Shown here: piece by piece, positions 8,010 to 15,663 of the stretch | Layout of the letters: every line of letters starts with the position of its first letter | Numbering within the stretch: position 1 is the first letter of the stretch | NCBI RefSeq assembly: GCF_001436225.1 | Contig: NZ_AYYO01000005.1 | Span: 34,728 to 98,727, forward strand | From: Lacticaseibacillus sharpeae JCM 1186 = DSM 20505 | GTDB lineage: Bacteria > Bacillota > Bacilli > Lactobacillales > Lactobacillaceae | DNA length: 64,000 bases | Direction of reading: 5' to 3' | Made by a program: the position numbers and the translations under genes | The notes under the pieces: model-generated | What the model was told of the DNA's origin: nothing | Seen by the model: only the letters and a program-made list of their open reading frames with translations | Database searches by the model: none

Positions 8010-8819
8010 CTAATCAAGTGTCCCGTGGGCCGCGGCCAGAACGTCGTCAACACTCACTTCGGGCATAATTTGTGCCCCGTCGCCCGTATTTTCGAGCCAA
8101 ATCAAGAACTCGATGTTCCCTTCGCCACCCTTAATGGGCGAGAAGTCCAATCCACGGACGGTGTAGCCGGCTTCCACCGCGAAGTTCACAATCATGTCGA
8201 GCACAGCGCGGTGCACCTTAGGATCCTTTACGATGCCGTGCTTGCCAATGTTTTCTGGTCCCGCCTCGAACTGCGGCTTGATCAGCGCCACTGCATACCC
8301 GTTCGGCTGCAAGATTGCCCGCAATGGGGGCAAAATCAGCTTGAGGGAGATGAACGAAACGTCGGTAACCGCGAACTCAACCTGACCGTACGTGAAGTCC
8401 TCTGGCTTGGCATAACGGAAGTTGGTCTGTTCCATCACGTGCACCCGCTCATCACTACGCAGCTTCCACACCAGTTGGTTGGTCCCCACATCGAGCGCGT
8501 ACACCTGCTTGGCGCCATTTTGCAGGCAAACGTCGGTGAACCCCCCGGTACTAGAACCGATATCGAGCACGGTTTGATTAGTCACGTCGATGCCAAAACT
8601 GGTGAGTGCCTTGGCGAGCTTCAATCCACCCCGACTCACGTACGGCAACTTCTTGCCCTTAACGTGCAGCTCGCTATCCGCGGCAATCTTCACGCCTGGC
8701 TTGTCCAGACGTTCGTTGTTTTGGTCGTACACCTCTCCCGCCATAATGGCCCGCTTGGCTTGTTCACGTGATGCAAATAATCCTTGGCCCACAGCCAGGA
8801 CGTCAACTCGTTCTTTCAC
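8010..8819 (-). CDS. tlyA: TlyA family rRNA 2'-O-methyltransferase
   Basis: 269 residues with an N-terminal S4 RNA-binding domain (residues 1-60) and an FtsJ-like SAM methyltransferase domain that starts with VLDIGSSTGGFTDVCLQNGA. TlyA proteins methylate cytidines in 16S and 23S rRNA; the old name haemolysin A is misleading. The start is GTG at 8819 with AAAGGA upstream. It is followed by argR and preceded 12 bases earlier by ispA, the standard lactobacillus order. Confidence 0.94.
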   Translation of the reverse strand: MKERVDVLAVGQGLFASREQAKRAIMAGEVYDQNNERLDKPGVKIAADSELHVKGKKLPYVSRGGLKLAKALTSFGIDVTNQTVLDIGSSTGGFTDVCLQNGAKQVYALDVGTNQLVWKLRSDERVHVMEQTNFRYAKPEDFTYGQVEFAVTDVSFISLKLILPPLRAILQPNGYAVALIKPQFEAGPENIGKHGIVKDPKVHRAVLDMIVNFAVEAGYTVRGLDFSPIKGGEGNIEFLIWLENTGDGAQIMPEVSVDDVLAAAHGTLD

Positions 8820-8831
8820 AGTAATCCTTTC

Positions 8832-9704
8832 TTATGCGAGATAATCCGCAATTGCAGCGAGGACGGTTACATCCACACTTGTCTGGTTCAATTCTGCTTG
8901 CGCCCGTTCGTACTGCTGGTGCAGTTGCTCTTTGGCGCCGGTAAGCCCGTACAGGGACACGTACGTGGTCTTGGCGTTGGCCGCATCTTGGTTGTTGCTC
9001 TTGCCGAGCTCTGCCGCCGTCTCGGTCACGTCTTCAATGTCATCCTTAATCTGGAATCCAAGGCCGAACGCACTGGCAAAGTTGTCGAGGTGCATCCGGT
9101 CTGCCGGACTGGCGCCACCGACATTCGCCCCTAACGCCACTGCGGCCCGCAGTAGCGCACCGGTTTTGTGCCGGTGCAACGTCGCTAGTTCTGTTGCGGT
9201 CAATTCCTTGTGGCTGCCTTCCATATCCATCATCTGGCCCGCCACCATCCCGGAACTACCGGCTGCTTGCGCCAGTATCCGTACGTTCTCGGCACGGACT
9301 GCTGCGGGCAAGTCACCCGCAACCGCGCAGCTAAAGGCGTCGGTGAGTAGCGCATCCCCAGCCAAAATGGCGGTGGGTTCGTCAAACTGGACGTGGCTCG
9401 TCAACTTTCCCCGCCGTAGCTGCGCATTATCCATCGCCGGTAAGTCATCATGAATCAGTGAGTACGTGTGGATGAATTCAATCGCACTTGCGGCTGGGTA
9501 GGCACTGGCCGGATCTGCGCCTAGCACCACCGCGGTGGCAAGCACGAGCAGCGGGCGCAGTCGTTTGCCGCCTGCATCCAGCGAGTAAGCCATGGCGGTT
9601 TTGAGCCGGTCATCGTGGCTGGCAGTCAGGGCGTTGTCCATGTACTGGGTGAACCCGGGCAACACCGCGTCTGCGAACTTATTTAGCGTTGTCGTTTGGG
9701 TCAA
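8832..9704 (-). CDS. ispA: Polyprenyl (farnesyl/geranylgeranyl) diphosphate synthase
   Basis: Condenses IPP with allylic diphosphates to make farnesyl-type diphosphates for undecaprenyl carrier and quinones. 290 residues with the first Asp-rich motif DDLPAMD near residue 97 and the second, DDIED, near residue 237. The start is TTG at 9704, overlapping the end of xseB by 26 bases, with GGGGAG 10 bases upstream. The overlap suggests translational coupling. Confidence 0.95.
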   Translation of the reverse strand: MTQTTTLNKFADAVLPGFTQYMDNALTASHDDRLKTAMAYSLDAGGKRLRPLLVLATAVVLGADPASAYPAASAIEFIHTYSLIHDDLPAMDNAQLRRGKLTSHVQFDEPTAILAGDALLTDAFSCAVAGDLPAAVRAENVRILAQAAGSSGMVAGQMMDMEGSHKELTATELATLHRHKTGALLRAAVALGANVGGASPADRMHLDNFASAFGLGFQIKDDIEDVTETAAELGKSNNQDAANAKTTYVSLYGLTGAKEQLHQQYERAQAELNQTSVDVTVLAAIADYLA

Positions 9705-9912
9705 AACTCTTCAACTCCCCATCGGCCGTCATAACCTTGGTTACAGCGGTTTCGGCTTCTTTTAACGTCTTATCCAGCTTCTGGGCCAAACTAACGCCCG
9801 CCTGAAACTGCGTCATTGCCTGCTCCAGGGGTACGTCGCCCTTTTCCAGCTGGGCCACAATCTGCTCCAGCTGCGCCAAGTTCTCTTCGAATGTTGGTTT
9901 CGTGTCTGCCAT
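9679..9912 (-). CDS. xseB: Exodeoxyribonuclease VII small subunit
   Basis: 77 residues from the ATG at 9912, which is preceded by GGAGG. The helical-hairpin XseB signature FEENLAQLEQIVAQLEKGD occupies residues 6-24. XseB forms a complex with XseA that degrades single-stranded DNA to oligonucleotides. It follows xseA by 18 bases and overlaps ispA. Confidence 0.96.
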   Translation of the reverse strand: MADTKPTFEENLAQLEQIVAQLEKGDVPLEQAMTQFQAGVSLAQKLDKTLKEAETAVTKVMTADGELKSFDPNDNAK

Positions 9913-9930
9913 GATATCCTCCATCGCCGT

Positions 9931-11283
9931 TTAGGCCTTTGTGTCTGGCGTTACCGCCTTCACCTTGGTTGTTACCGTCCCGTCCGTTACGTGCACGACC
10001 GCGGTTGCGCCAACCTTGAAATCACTGGTACGCGCAATCAATCTGCCGTCTGGGTCAGTTACGTACCCGTACCCGCGCGCCATCGTCTTCAGGGGGCTCA
10101 AGTGATCCAGAGCTTCCGCGGCCGCCTGTGCGCGCTGCGCTTGATTGTGAATCACCTGTAATGCTGCCCGCGGATTCCGCGTTGCTAAATCGTCTACGTG
10201 CTGCTGCAACTGGCTGATTCGGCCAACTAGTCCTGCGTGGGCTAGCCGACGCTGCAAATACTGCACCTGATTTTGGGTCTGACCGAGTCGCTGAGGCAAT
10301 ACGTTGGCTAACCGTGTGCGCAATTGGTCCAGGCGCTGCACGTAATTGTCATACAACCGGGCCGGCTGTGTCAGCATCACACTCCCGCGCGCCCGGTTGA
10401 GGCGTGCGCGTAAGGTGCTGAGCTCAGCCGTTTCGGCCCGTACTAGCCGCGCCGTGAGTTTGTCAACGTTAACCGCCGCTTGGGCCGCGGTCACGGGGGT
10501 CACGTATTCGGCCGCCGCCGTCGGGGTTGCGGCCCGGTAGTCGGCGACGTAATCGGCAATGGTCACATCGGTTTCGTGGCCCACCGAGGAAACAACGGGG
10601 ATGTGCATCGCCGCAATGGCGCGGGCAACACGCTCCTCGTTAAACGGCCAGAGGTCTTCGATTGAGCCCCCACCTCGACCAACGATGACCGCATCGAACT
10701 TGCCCACCAAATCCACGTTGTGCAACTGGCGCACGATATCATCAGCCGCCTTATCGCCTTGCACCAAAGTGGGAAAGAGTACGAGTTCCAGCTGCGGATA
10801 ACGCCGTTTGACCGTCGTCATGATATCCTGAATCACGGCCCCGCTCGGACTGGTAACTACGGCCACGCGCTGTGGATATTGACGCAGTGGCCAAGCGTTG
10901 TGCACCTGATACAGGCCTTCCTTCTGCAGGTTCTCGTTCAGCTGCTGGAAGGCGGCGTACAGTGCCCCAACCCCGTCCGGTTCTAGGCGCTCAATGGTCA
11001 TCTGGTAGTTCCCGGTTGGCGGATAAACGGTAATCCGGCCGACCGCAAGCACCCGCATGCCATCTTCAAGCTGAAACTTCACCTTCGCGAAGGCACTCTT
11101 GAACATCGCCACGTTAATCTTGGCACCGTCGTCCTTCAGCGAGAAGTACTGGTGCGTTGGTCGCTGGCGAAAGTTGGATACTTCACCGGCAACGTACACC
11201 TCACGCATGTACGGGTCGGCGCTGAACTTGCGCGCGATATATGTCGTTAGTGCCGTAACGGTCAGGTAATCACTAGGTGCCAT
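9931..11283 (-). CDS. xseA: Exodeoxyribonuclease VII large subunit
   Basis: 450 residues, normal for the family. An N-terminal OB-fold reads YVAGEVSNFRQRPTHQYFSLKD (residues about 29-50, given here for location). The catalytic core includes VVTSPSGAVIQDI, the GRGGGSIEDLWPFN motif, and a VSSVGHETDVTIADYVAD segment. A long coiled coil follows at about residues 270-390. AAAGGA precedes the ATG. It is the first gene after the nusB terminator, in the xseA-xseB-ispA-tlyA-argR-recN run. The folD gene frequently found just upstream is absent. Confidence 0.97.
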   Translation of the reverse strand: MAPSDYLTVTALTTYIARKFSADPYMREVYVAGEVSNFRQRPTHQYFSLKDDGAKINVAMFKSAFAKVKFQLEDGMRVLAVGRITVYPPTGNYQMTIERLEPDGVGALYAAFQQLNENLQKEGLYQVHNAWPLRQYPQRVAVVTSPSGAVIQDIMTTVKRRYPQLELVLFPTLVQGDKAADDIVRQLHNVDLVGKFDAVIVGRGGGSIEDLWPFNEERVARAIAAMHIPVVSSVGHETDVTIADYVADYRAATPTAAAEYVTPVTAAQAAVNVDKLTARLVRAETAELSTLRARLNRARGSVMLTQPARLYDNYVQRLDQLRTRLANVLPQRLGQTQNQVQYLQRRLAHAGLVGRISQLQQHVDDLATRNPRAALQVIHNQAQRAQAAAEALDHLSPLKTMARGYGYVTDPDGRLIARTSDFKVGATAVVHVTDGTVTTKVKAVTPDTKA

Positions 11284-11396
11284 ACGCTTATCGTCCTTTC
11301 CCAGCCGGCTTTTTGCCGCCTACTAATAGATTGCGCCAAAACTGGCCAAAAGCCCCGAAAAAAATCGGCAATTTGGCCAAAAAATATGTAAAGCAA

Positions 11397-11426
11397 AGCC
11401 GGGGGTGGATTCCCCCACCTCCGGCT
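11397..11426 (-). terminator. Hairpin terminator after nusB
   Basis: A 12-bp stem (11397-11408 with 11415-11426, one G-T pair) lies just after the nusB stop, and on the minus strand T-rich sequence follows after about ten bases. The T-run is displaced, so readthrough into xseA is likely. Confidence 0.6.
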
Positions 11427-11435
11427 TGACAGTGC

Positions 11436-11846
11436 CTAATTTGCTTGCGCTGCTGGTTCAATGAAGTTAGCGAGAATCCCGTTAATGAACCGGGCTGTCT
11501 GCTCATCGGCAAATTTCTTCCCGAGTTCAATCGCTTCATTCAGGGCCGCCTTGTCGGGCAAGTCGTCCTCGTACTTAATTTCGTAGAGCCCGAGACGCAT
11601 GATAATCAGACTGGTTTTGGACAAACGGCTGAGCGTCCAGCCCTTCTTCAGGTGGGCAGTGATTTCCGCGTCCAGTTCGGTCTGGTGCAGGGTAACACCG
11701 TCAACCAAGCTAATCAGAAAGCCTGGGATGGTCTCCCCTTCAGGCAGAACTGCTGTGTACGTCATTTCGCGATCTGCATCGGGATTGGCGTCAATGGCGA
11801 ATAGCGTCTGAAAAGCTGCTTCGCGAATTGCGTGTCGAGTAAGCAT
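11436..11846 (-). CDS. nusB: Transcription antitermination factor NusB
   Basis: 136-residue all-helical RNA-binding protein that joins S10 in antitermination of rRNA operons. Conserved segments are REAAFQTLFAID near the N-terminus and ALNEAIELGKKFADEQTARFINGIL at the C-terminus (residues about 105-129). Its ATG overlaps the stop of asp23 by one base (TAATG), so the two are translationally coupled. Confidence 0.97.
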   Translation of the reverse strand: MLTRHAIREAAFQTLFAIDANPDADREMTYTAVLPEGETIPGFLISLVDGVTLHQTELDAEITAHLKKGWTLSRLSKTSLIIMRLGLYEIKYEDDLPDKAALNEAIELGKKFADEQTARFINGILANFIEPAAQAN

Positions 11847-12268
11847 TATTCGTCATCCTCGGTATCTTCAAATAAGTCTTTAGGGTCAATTTTAGCAACT
11901 TTTTCGGGCACAACCCCGACTACGTGAACGTTAACTTCAGTCAGGTCCAGGTCAGTCATGAATAAGAGCTGGTCACGTAAGGTTTCCTGCATGTCCAAGG
12001 CAACCTTGGGCACAGAAACGCCGTAGTTCAAGTACACGTAGACGTCAGCACTCAAGCGGCCGTTGTCTTCGTGCAGTGCAACACCCTTACCCCGGTTCTC
12101 CCGGCCGAACAACTGGTTGATGCTAGAAGCGAGGGTCCCCCGCATTTGGTAAACACCGTCAACGCCAACTGCGGCGATGCCAAGAATTACTTCGACAACC
12201 TCTGGCGCAATCTCAATTGTTCCTTCGTTGTCGTGTCCGGTTAAAATGATGTTCGTCTCTTCAGCCAT
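11846..12268 (-). CDS. Asp23/Gls24 family envelope stress protein (YqhY-like)
   Basis: 140 residues with the Asp23 domain (IEIAPEVVEVILGIAAVGVDGV, about residues 17-38). The family is alkaline-shock induced in some Firmicutes; the copy between efp and nusB corresponds to B. subtilis YqhY, linked to acetyl-CoA carboxylase homeostasis. It is cytoplasmic with an acidic C-terminus. AAGGAGG precedes the ATG. Position efp-asp23-nusB is conserved. Confidence 0.93.
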   Translation of the reverse strand: MAEETNIILTGHDNEGTIEIAPEVVEVILGIAAVGVDGVYQMRGTLASSINQLFGRENRGKGVALHEDNGRLSADVYVYLNYGVSVPKVALDMQETLRDQLLFMTDLDLTEVNVHVVGVVPEKVAKIDPKDLFEDTEDDE

Positions 12269-12343
12269 AACGCAACCTCCTTATTTGGTTGGTAGCAACT
12301 ACTTGCTATCAGTACATGTCGTGCCCGTAAATATGCGCAGTAA

Positions 12344-12901
12344 TTATGCGCGTGAAATGTAAGAACCGTCAGTCGTGTTAATCGTCAGGACGTCGCCTTC
12401 GTTAATGAAGAATGGGACGTTGACCACAAGGCCGGTTTCCATCGTTGCAGGCTTGGAACCACCTGAACTGGTGTTACCACGAATCCCGGGTTCGGTTGCA
12501 CTAACAGTCAGGTCAACTGTCTTAGGCATTTCAACCCCGAGTGTTTCGTTGCCGTGCATGATGATGGTGACAACCATTTCTTCCTTAAGGTACTTAAGCG
12601 CATCAGCAAGCTGATCTGCGGACAGAGCAATCTGTTCGTAGGTTTCCTGATCCATGAAGTTGTACTGGTCGCCATCAGCGTACAAGTACTGCATCTTCTT
12701 GGTGTCAATCTGCGCCTTCTCAACCTTTTCGGTGGAACGGAAGGTCTTTTCTTGAACGGAACCGGTCCGCAGGTTCTTCAGGGTTGAACGTACGAATGCG
12801 CTCCCCTTACCTGGCTTAACGTGCTGGAATTCAACAATGCGCCAAAGGTCATTGTCGACTTCAATCGTCAGTCCGTTCTTAAAATCGTTTACTGAAATCA
12901 T
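12344..12901 (-). CDS. efp: Translation elongation factor P
   Basis: Relieves ribosome stalling at polyproline stretches. 185 residues in three beta-barrel domains. The tip of domain I reads [11 protein letters not shown] with the lysine at residue 32 that Firmicutes modify with 5-aminopentanol. Domain III contains the signature [20 protein letters not shown] near residue 140. GGAGG precedes the ATG. A promoter about 280 bases upstream gives it a long leader. Confidence 0.97.
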   Translation of the reverse strand: MISVNDFKNGLTIEVDNDLWRIVEFQHVKPGKGSAFVRSTLKNLRTGSVQEKTFRSTEKVEKAQIDTKKMQYLYADGDQYNFMDQETYEQIALSADQLADALKYLKEEMVVTIIMHGNETLGVEMPKTVDLTVSATEPGIRGNTSSGGSKPATMETGLVVNVPFFINEGDVLTINTTDGSYISRA

Positions 12902-13020
12902 GCGAATCCTCCAAGATTACATTCTGTTTTTATGGTAACAAAAGCGTCTAACGGGCGCAAGAAAACTCGCGTCCGCACACACAAAAACACCGGAGTCACG
13001 CACCATCATGCAGAGCTAGT

Positions 13021-13104
13021 CTACTTGACGGGCGGGGCCATCTGGGTGCGGCGTGCGTTTAATCTGTCTGCTTCGAGCAGGCCAGACTCAATCGTTTGAT
13101 TCAT
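13021..13104 (-). CDS. Possible 27-residue leader peptide upstream of efp
   Basis: Within the efp leader, an ATG at 13104 with AGAGG six bases upstream opens a 27-codon frame (MNQTIESGLLEADRLNARRT, then seven more residues ending PPVK) that stops at 13021. It carries a Pro-Pro pair near its end, which is suggestive upstream of the gene for the polyproline factor. Nothing else supports coding; this may be chance. Confidence 0.25.
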   Translation of the reverse strand: MNQTIESGLLEADRLNARRTQMAPPVK

Positions 13105-13177
13105 AGTTTGCCTCTTACTGGACGAAGTTGTCCGTAACGTGGTGGTGGCCCGTTCAAATAACGAACCACTTAGGTAA

Positions 13178-13206
13178 AATATACGCCAAATCGACACCAA
13201 CGACAA
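13178..13206 (-). promoter_or_regulatory. Promoter for efp and downstream genes
   Basis: On the minus strand TTGTCG (13201-13206) and TATATT (13178-13183) are separated by 17 bases. No other gene lies between it and efp, so the predicted leader is about 270 bases. Confidence 0.6.
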
Positions 13207-13230
13207 CGTTAGAACGTATCCTAACATTAA

Positions 13231-13257
13231 AAAAACGCTCCTCGAGGGGAGCGTTTT
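13231..13257 (-). terminator. Intrinsic terminator after rpmA
   Basis: A 10-bp stem around 13232-13241 and 13248-13257 is followed on the minus strand by T7. It ends the rplU-rpmA unit. Confidence 0.9.
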
Positions 13258-13267
13258 ATCAGCTTAA

Positions 13268-13552
13268 TTAAGCTTCCACTGGGTAAACGGAGACCTGCTT
13301 CTTGTCGCGGCCAAGACGTTCGAACTTAACGATACCGTCTGCAACTGCGAAAAGCGTGTCATCGCCACCGATCTGAACGTTCGTCCCTGGGTGAATCTTC
13401 GTACCGCGCTGACGGTAGAGGATGTTACCAGCCTTAACGAACTGACCATCGGCGCGCTTGCTGCCAAGACGACGACCTGCAGAGTTACGACCGTTAGATG
13501 TGGAACCGCCCCCCTTATGGTGAGAGAGGAATTCAAGGTTTTGCATTTCCAT
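13268..13552 (-). CDS. rpmA: 50S ribosomal protein L27 with N-terminal pro-peptide
   Basis: 94 residues. L27 reaches the peptidyl-transferase centre of the 50S subunit. The sequence starts [21 protein letters not shown]; the residues before HHKGGGS match the Firmicutes extension that the cysteine protease Prp removes. The prp gene normally found between rplU and rpmA is not here: only 52 non-coding bases separate the two genes. GGAGG precedes the ATG. Confidence 0.97.
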   Translation of the reverse strand: MEMQNLEFLSHHKGGGSTSNGRNSAGRRLGSKRADGQFVKAGNILYRQRGTKIHPGTNVQIGGDDTLFAVADGIVKFERLGRDKKQVSVYPVEA

Positions 13553-13604
13553 TGTAGTACACCTCCATATATAGGATTAATACGGATTGCTCCGTGGATT
13601 AGAA

Positions 13605-13913
13605 TTAAAGGTTGATAGCGTCAATCGTAACTTTCGTGTATGGCTGACGGTGACCCTTCTTCTGGTGTTGGTGCTTCTTAGGCTTGTACTTGTAAGTAAC
13701 AACCTTCTTTTCCCGGCCCTGTTTTTCAACCTTACCGGTAACAGTAGCACCTTCAACAACGGGCGTGCCAATCTTGGTTTCGTCGCCGCCGACAAGAATA
13801 ACCTGGTCAAAGGTTACGGTTGAGCCTTCTTCTGCGTCGAGCTTTTCGACGTAGATAGCCTTACCAGCCTCTGCCTTGTACTGCTTGCCGCCAGTCTTGA
13901 TAATTGCGTACAT
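13605..13913 (-). CDS. rplU: 50S ribosomal protein L21
   Basis: 102 residues from the ATG at 13913, preceded by GGAGG; eight upstream codons in frame are not used. It begins [17 protein letters not shown] and ends with the basic [17 protein letters not shown] segment that contacts 23S rRNA. It is co-transcribed with rpmA behind an L21 leader. Confidence 0.97.
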   Translation of the reverse strand: MYAIIKTGGKQYKAEAGKAIYVEKLDAEEGSTVTFDQVILVGGDETKIGTPVVEGATVTGKVEKQGREKKVVTYKYKPKKHQHQKKGHRQPYTKVTIDAINL

Positions 13914-14026
13914 GTGTACACCTCCTACGTGCCTCATCGGCTAATTCCCTGAGTACTCGCCGCGATAGGTGCTTACGCTTAATGCCTATCTACGTGCGGT
14001 TGCAGTCGCAGGGTGACAAATACAAC
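13914..14026 (-). ncRNA. L21 ribosomal protein leader (rplU 5' UTR)
   Basis: About 110 untranslated bases lie between the predicted transcription start near 14026 and the rplU ATG. In Firmicutes this position holds the L21 leader, thought to bind L21 for autoregulation. The region contains inverted segments such as GATAGGCATTAAGC opposite GCTTACGC-type sequence, but I assigned it mainly by position and have not verified the full covariance structure. Confidence 0.55.
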
Positions 14027-14032
14027 GTTGAT

Positions 14033-14060
14033 ATTTTACCATAACCAGCCAATTTCACAA
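14033..14060 (-). promoter_or_regulatory. Promoter of the rplU-rpmA operon
   Basis: On the minus strand TTGTGA (14055-14060), a 16-base spacer, and TAAAAT (14033-14038) preceded by TGG, which is an extended -10 element. Confidence 0.65.
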
Positions 14061-14069
14061 CCCTTTACT

Positions 14070-14115
14070 GAAAAAATGTGCCTGTTAACCGCAAATAGCG
14101 CGGAAAACAGGCACA
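14070..14115 (-). terminator. Intrinsic terminator after the TetR gene
   Basis: A 10-bp outer stem (14077-14086 with 14106-14115) holds a smaller inner stem, and on the minus strand is followed by T6. It insulates the rplU promoter from the TetR gene. Confidence 0.85.
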
Positions 14116-14144
14116 ACTGACGTTAAAATTAGCGTTCCCGCACG

Positions 14145-14741
14145 TTAGCGGTAAAAATTTTGCAAATGCAAATGTAATTCAGGGGCGAACGTATTCAGTT
14201 GCTGAATTAATAGTTGCACGTATTCGGCCGTCCAGTCATTCTCGGCTAAACTCCAGCGGCGAATAATGGCGACATCCAGCATTGCGGCCAAATCAATGAT
14301 GTCGGCTAATTGCAATATGCCGGTGTATTGCTCCGCGTTGGTATTGGCGTAGGCCACAAGTGCGCGCGTCAACTCAGTGTGCAGTGCTTTGATGAACGCA
14401 TCCCCGTCGTTTTGGAACAGGACGGCAAATCCGTTTTGTGCATTGCGGGCATAAGCTAACGCCGCCTGCAAGTTCATATGTGGGGTAACATTGGCCTCAT
14501 CTGTCAGCACACAGTGGTGCATAAAATCGGCGGCGGTATCCACCAACACGGCAGCGAAGAATTCTGCCTTATCTGCATAATGTTGGTAGAACGTTCCGCG
14601 CGTGACTCCGGCAAGCGACGTGATGTGGGCCACACTAAGTTGCTTTTCATCGCCAGAGAGGCTTGCTATGTATGCCTGCCGCAATCGTTTCTTGGTCTTG
14701 ATAACTCGTGGATCTGTGTGCCGCTGCTGTTCCACTGGCAT
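14145..14741 (-). CDS. TetR/AcrR family transcriptional regulator
   Basis: 198 residues. The N-terminal helix-turn-helix spans about residues 18-62 (SVAHITSLAGVTRGTFYQHY), a typical TetR DNA-binding segment. The C-terminal helical domain resembles the TetR_C_8 type found in DhaS-like regulators. No effector gene is adjacent: the divergent neighbour at 14897 is a small membrane protein that could be the target. GGAGGTG precedes the ATG. The promoter is TGGACA-17-TATACT; a short imperfect repeat downstream of it might be an operator. Confidence 0.9.
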   Translation of the reverse strand: MPVEQQRHTDPRVIKTKKRLRQAYIASLSGDEKQLSVAHITSLAGVTRGTFYQHYADKAEFFAAVLVDTAADFMHHCVLTDEANVTPHMNLQAALAYARNAQNGFAVLFQNDGDAFIKALHTELTRALVAYANTNAEQYTGILQLADIIDLAAMLDVAIIRRWSLAENDWTAEYVQLLIQQLNTFAPELHLHLQNFYR

Positions 14742-14770
14742 TATGGTTCACCTCCTAAACTACTAGGAAA

Positions 14771-14799
14771 AGTATACCAATCTGGATTGAACGTGTCCA
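14771..14799 (-). promoter_or_regulatory. Promoter of the TetR gene
   Basis: On the minus strand TGGACA (14794-14799), 17-base spacer, TATACT (14771-14776) with an upstream TGG. Confidence 0.65.
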
Positions 14800-14823
14800 C
14801 AGTGCTTTGACGTTATGTTAAAC

Positions 14824-14852
14824 TTGTTCCAGCGCCCATCATCGTATATACT
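14824..14852 (+). promoter_or_regulatory. Promoter of the small membrane protein gene
   Basis: TTGTTC (14824-14829), 17-base spacer, TATACT (14847-14852). It is divergent from the TetR promoter, with 24 bases between the two elements. Confidence 0.6.
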
Positions 14853-14896
14853 GCGCTCATAGTCTCGTACACGTCGGGACATCCAGGAGGTTTCAT

Positions 14897-15133
14897 ATGT
14901 TTATCGACATCATCATCTACTTAATCGTCGCCGGCCTGCTCGCCGTGGTCATCGCGCGCCTCAGCCAGCCCCTTAACCTGGTAGTCGCGGCAATCATCGT
15001 TTTGCTCGTCCTCATCATCGCCCTGAAACTCTTCGGCGTTGGCATCTTCAGCCTGCTGCTCCTCGTATGGATGCTGCTAGTCATCGGTGGGTTATACCTG
15101 TTGCGTGGCTATGTGCGTAGTGGGCGGATTTAA
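14897..15133 (+). CDS. Small membrane protein of unknown function
   Basis: 78 residues, almost entirely hydrophobic, with three likely membrane segments at about residues 3-20, 26-46 and 50-69, and a short basic C-terminal tail (RGYVRSGRI). I recognise no family. AGGAGG lies at good spacing before the ATG, a promoter is present and a strong terminator follows, so it is a real single-gene unit. It diverges from the TetR gene, which may control it. Confidence 0.8.
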   Translation: MFIDIIIYLIVAGLLAVVIARLSQPLNLVVAAIIVLLVLIIALKLFGVGIFSLLLLVWMLLVIGGLYLLRGYVRSGRI

Positions 15134-15152
15134 CTTAACTTTAATATATAGG

Positions 15153-15184
15153 AAAAGGGGCGGACAAATAATGTCCGCCCCTTT
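15153..15184. terminator. Terminator after the small membrane protein gene
   Basis: A 13-bp stem (15154-15166 with 15172-15184) and a 5-base AATAA loop lie between convergent genes; T residues end the right arm. Confidence 0.9.
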
Positions 15185-15240
15185 ATCGTGCCCCTGCCAA
15201 GGACCTTAAGCATACCACTTGGGCGGAACAGTTGGCACCT

Positions 15241-15492
15241 TTAATTAGCATTTTCATCCAACTGCGCCAAGGGGCCTAAGAATTCGGTTGTCGGGGCGAG
15301 GGTCACTACGCAGTTATACGTCGCGCGCAGGAGCCAATACGCGTCATTGCCAAAACGTAAGTCGGCATCAACCGCCTGGGCGGCCCGGACAACGGTTGCC
15401 ATCACCCCATCGTTCGAGGTATGCAGACCGCCGCGATTCCACCAGAACCACACGTGCTCACCGCCAATCACCGTTTGCAATACGAAATCCAC
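15241..15492 (-). CDS. Conserved-looking hypothetical protein
   Basis: 83 residues if started at the GTG at 15492, which has GGGAGG seven bases upstream; an ATG six codons earlier (15510) is possible but overlaps that site. The protein is soluble, rich in aromatic residues near its N-terminus (VWFWW), with a short acidic-polar tail. I do not recognise it. It lies after the proBA terminator and convergent with the membrane protein gene, so it is transcribed alone. Confidence 0.6.
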   Translation of the reverse strand: MDFVLQTVIGGEHVWFWWNRGGLHTSNDGVMATVVRAAQAVDADLRFGNDAYWLLRATYNCVVTLAPTTEFLGPLAQLDENAN

Positions 15493-15552
15493 TAGGGCAC
15501 CTCCCGGCATTCATCGTTACCTCTAGTTTACCAGTTGCCTGACCAATTCAAA

Positions 15553-15604
15553 AAATCCCCCGAAGCAAAATGCCGTCATACCGGCTTTTCGCTTCGGGGG
15601 ATTT
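15553..15604 (-). terminator. Strong terminator after proA
   Basis: A 14-base arm (about 15552-15565) pairs with 15591-15604, with a smaller hairpin in between. On the minus strand T6 follows the stem. Confidence 0.9.
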
Positions 15605-15663
15605 GTGGTTGACCCCAATTTTTTTGCAAAATGCGTAACGGGATAAACCACTTTTTGCAACCG

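Noticed and set aside
11288..11539. 83-codon open frame between nusB and xseA
   Set aside because: It spans the nusB terminator and overlaps nusB in another frame; it shows no similarity to FolD.
13021..13227. 68-codon open frame upstream of efp
   Set aside because: It starts within the rpmA terminator region and crosses the efp promoter; only the short inner frame at 13021-13104 has a ribosome site.
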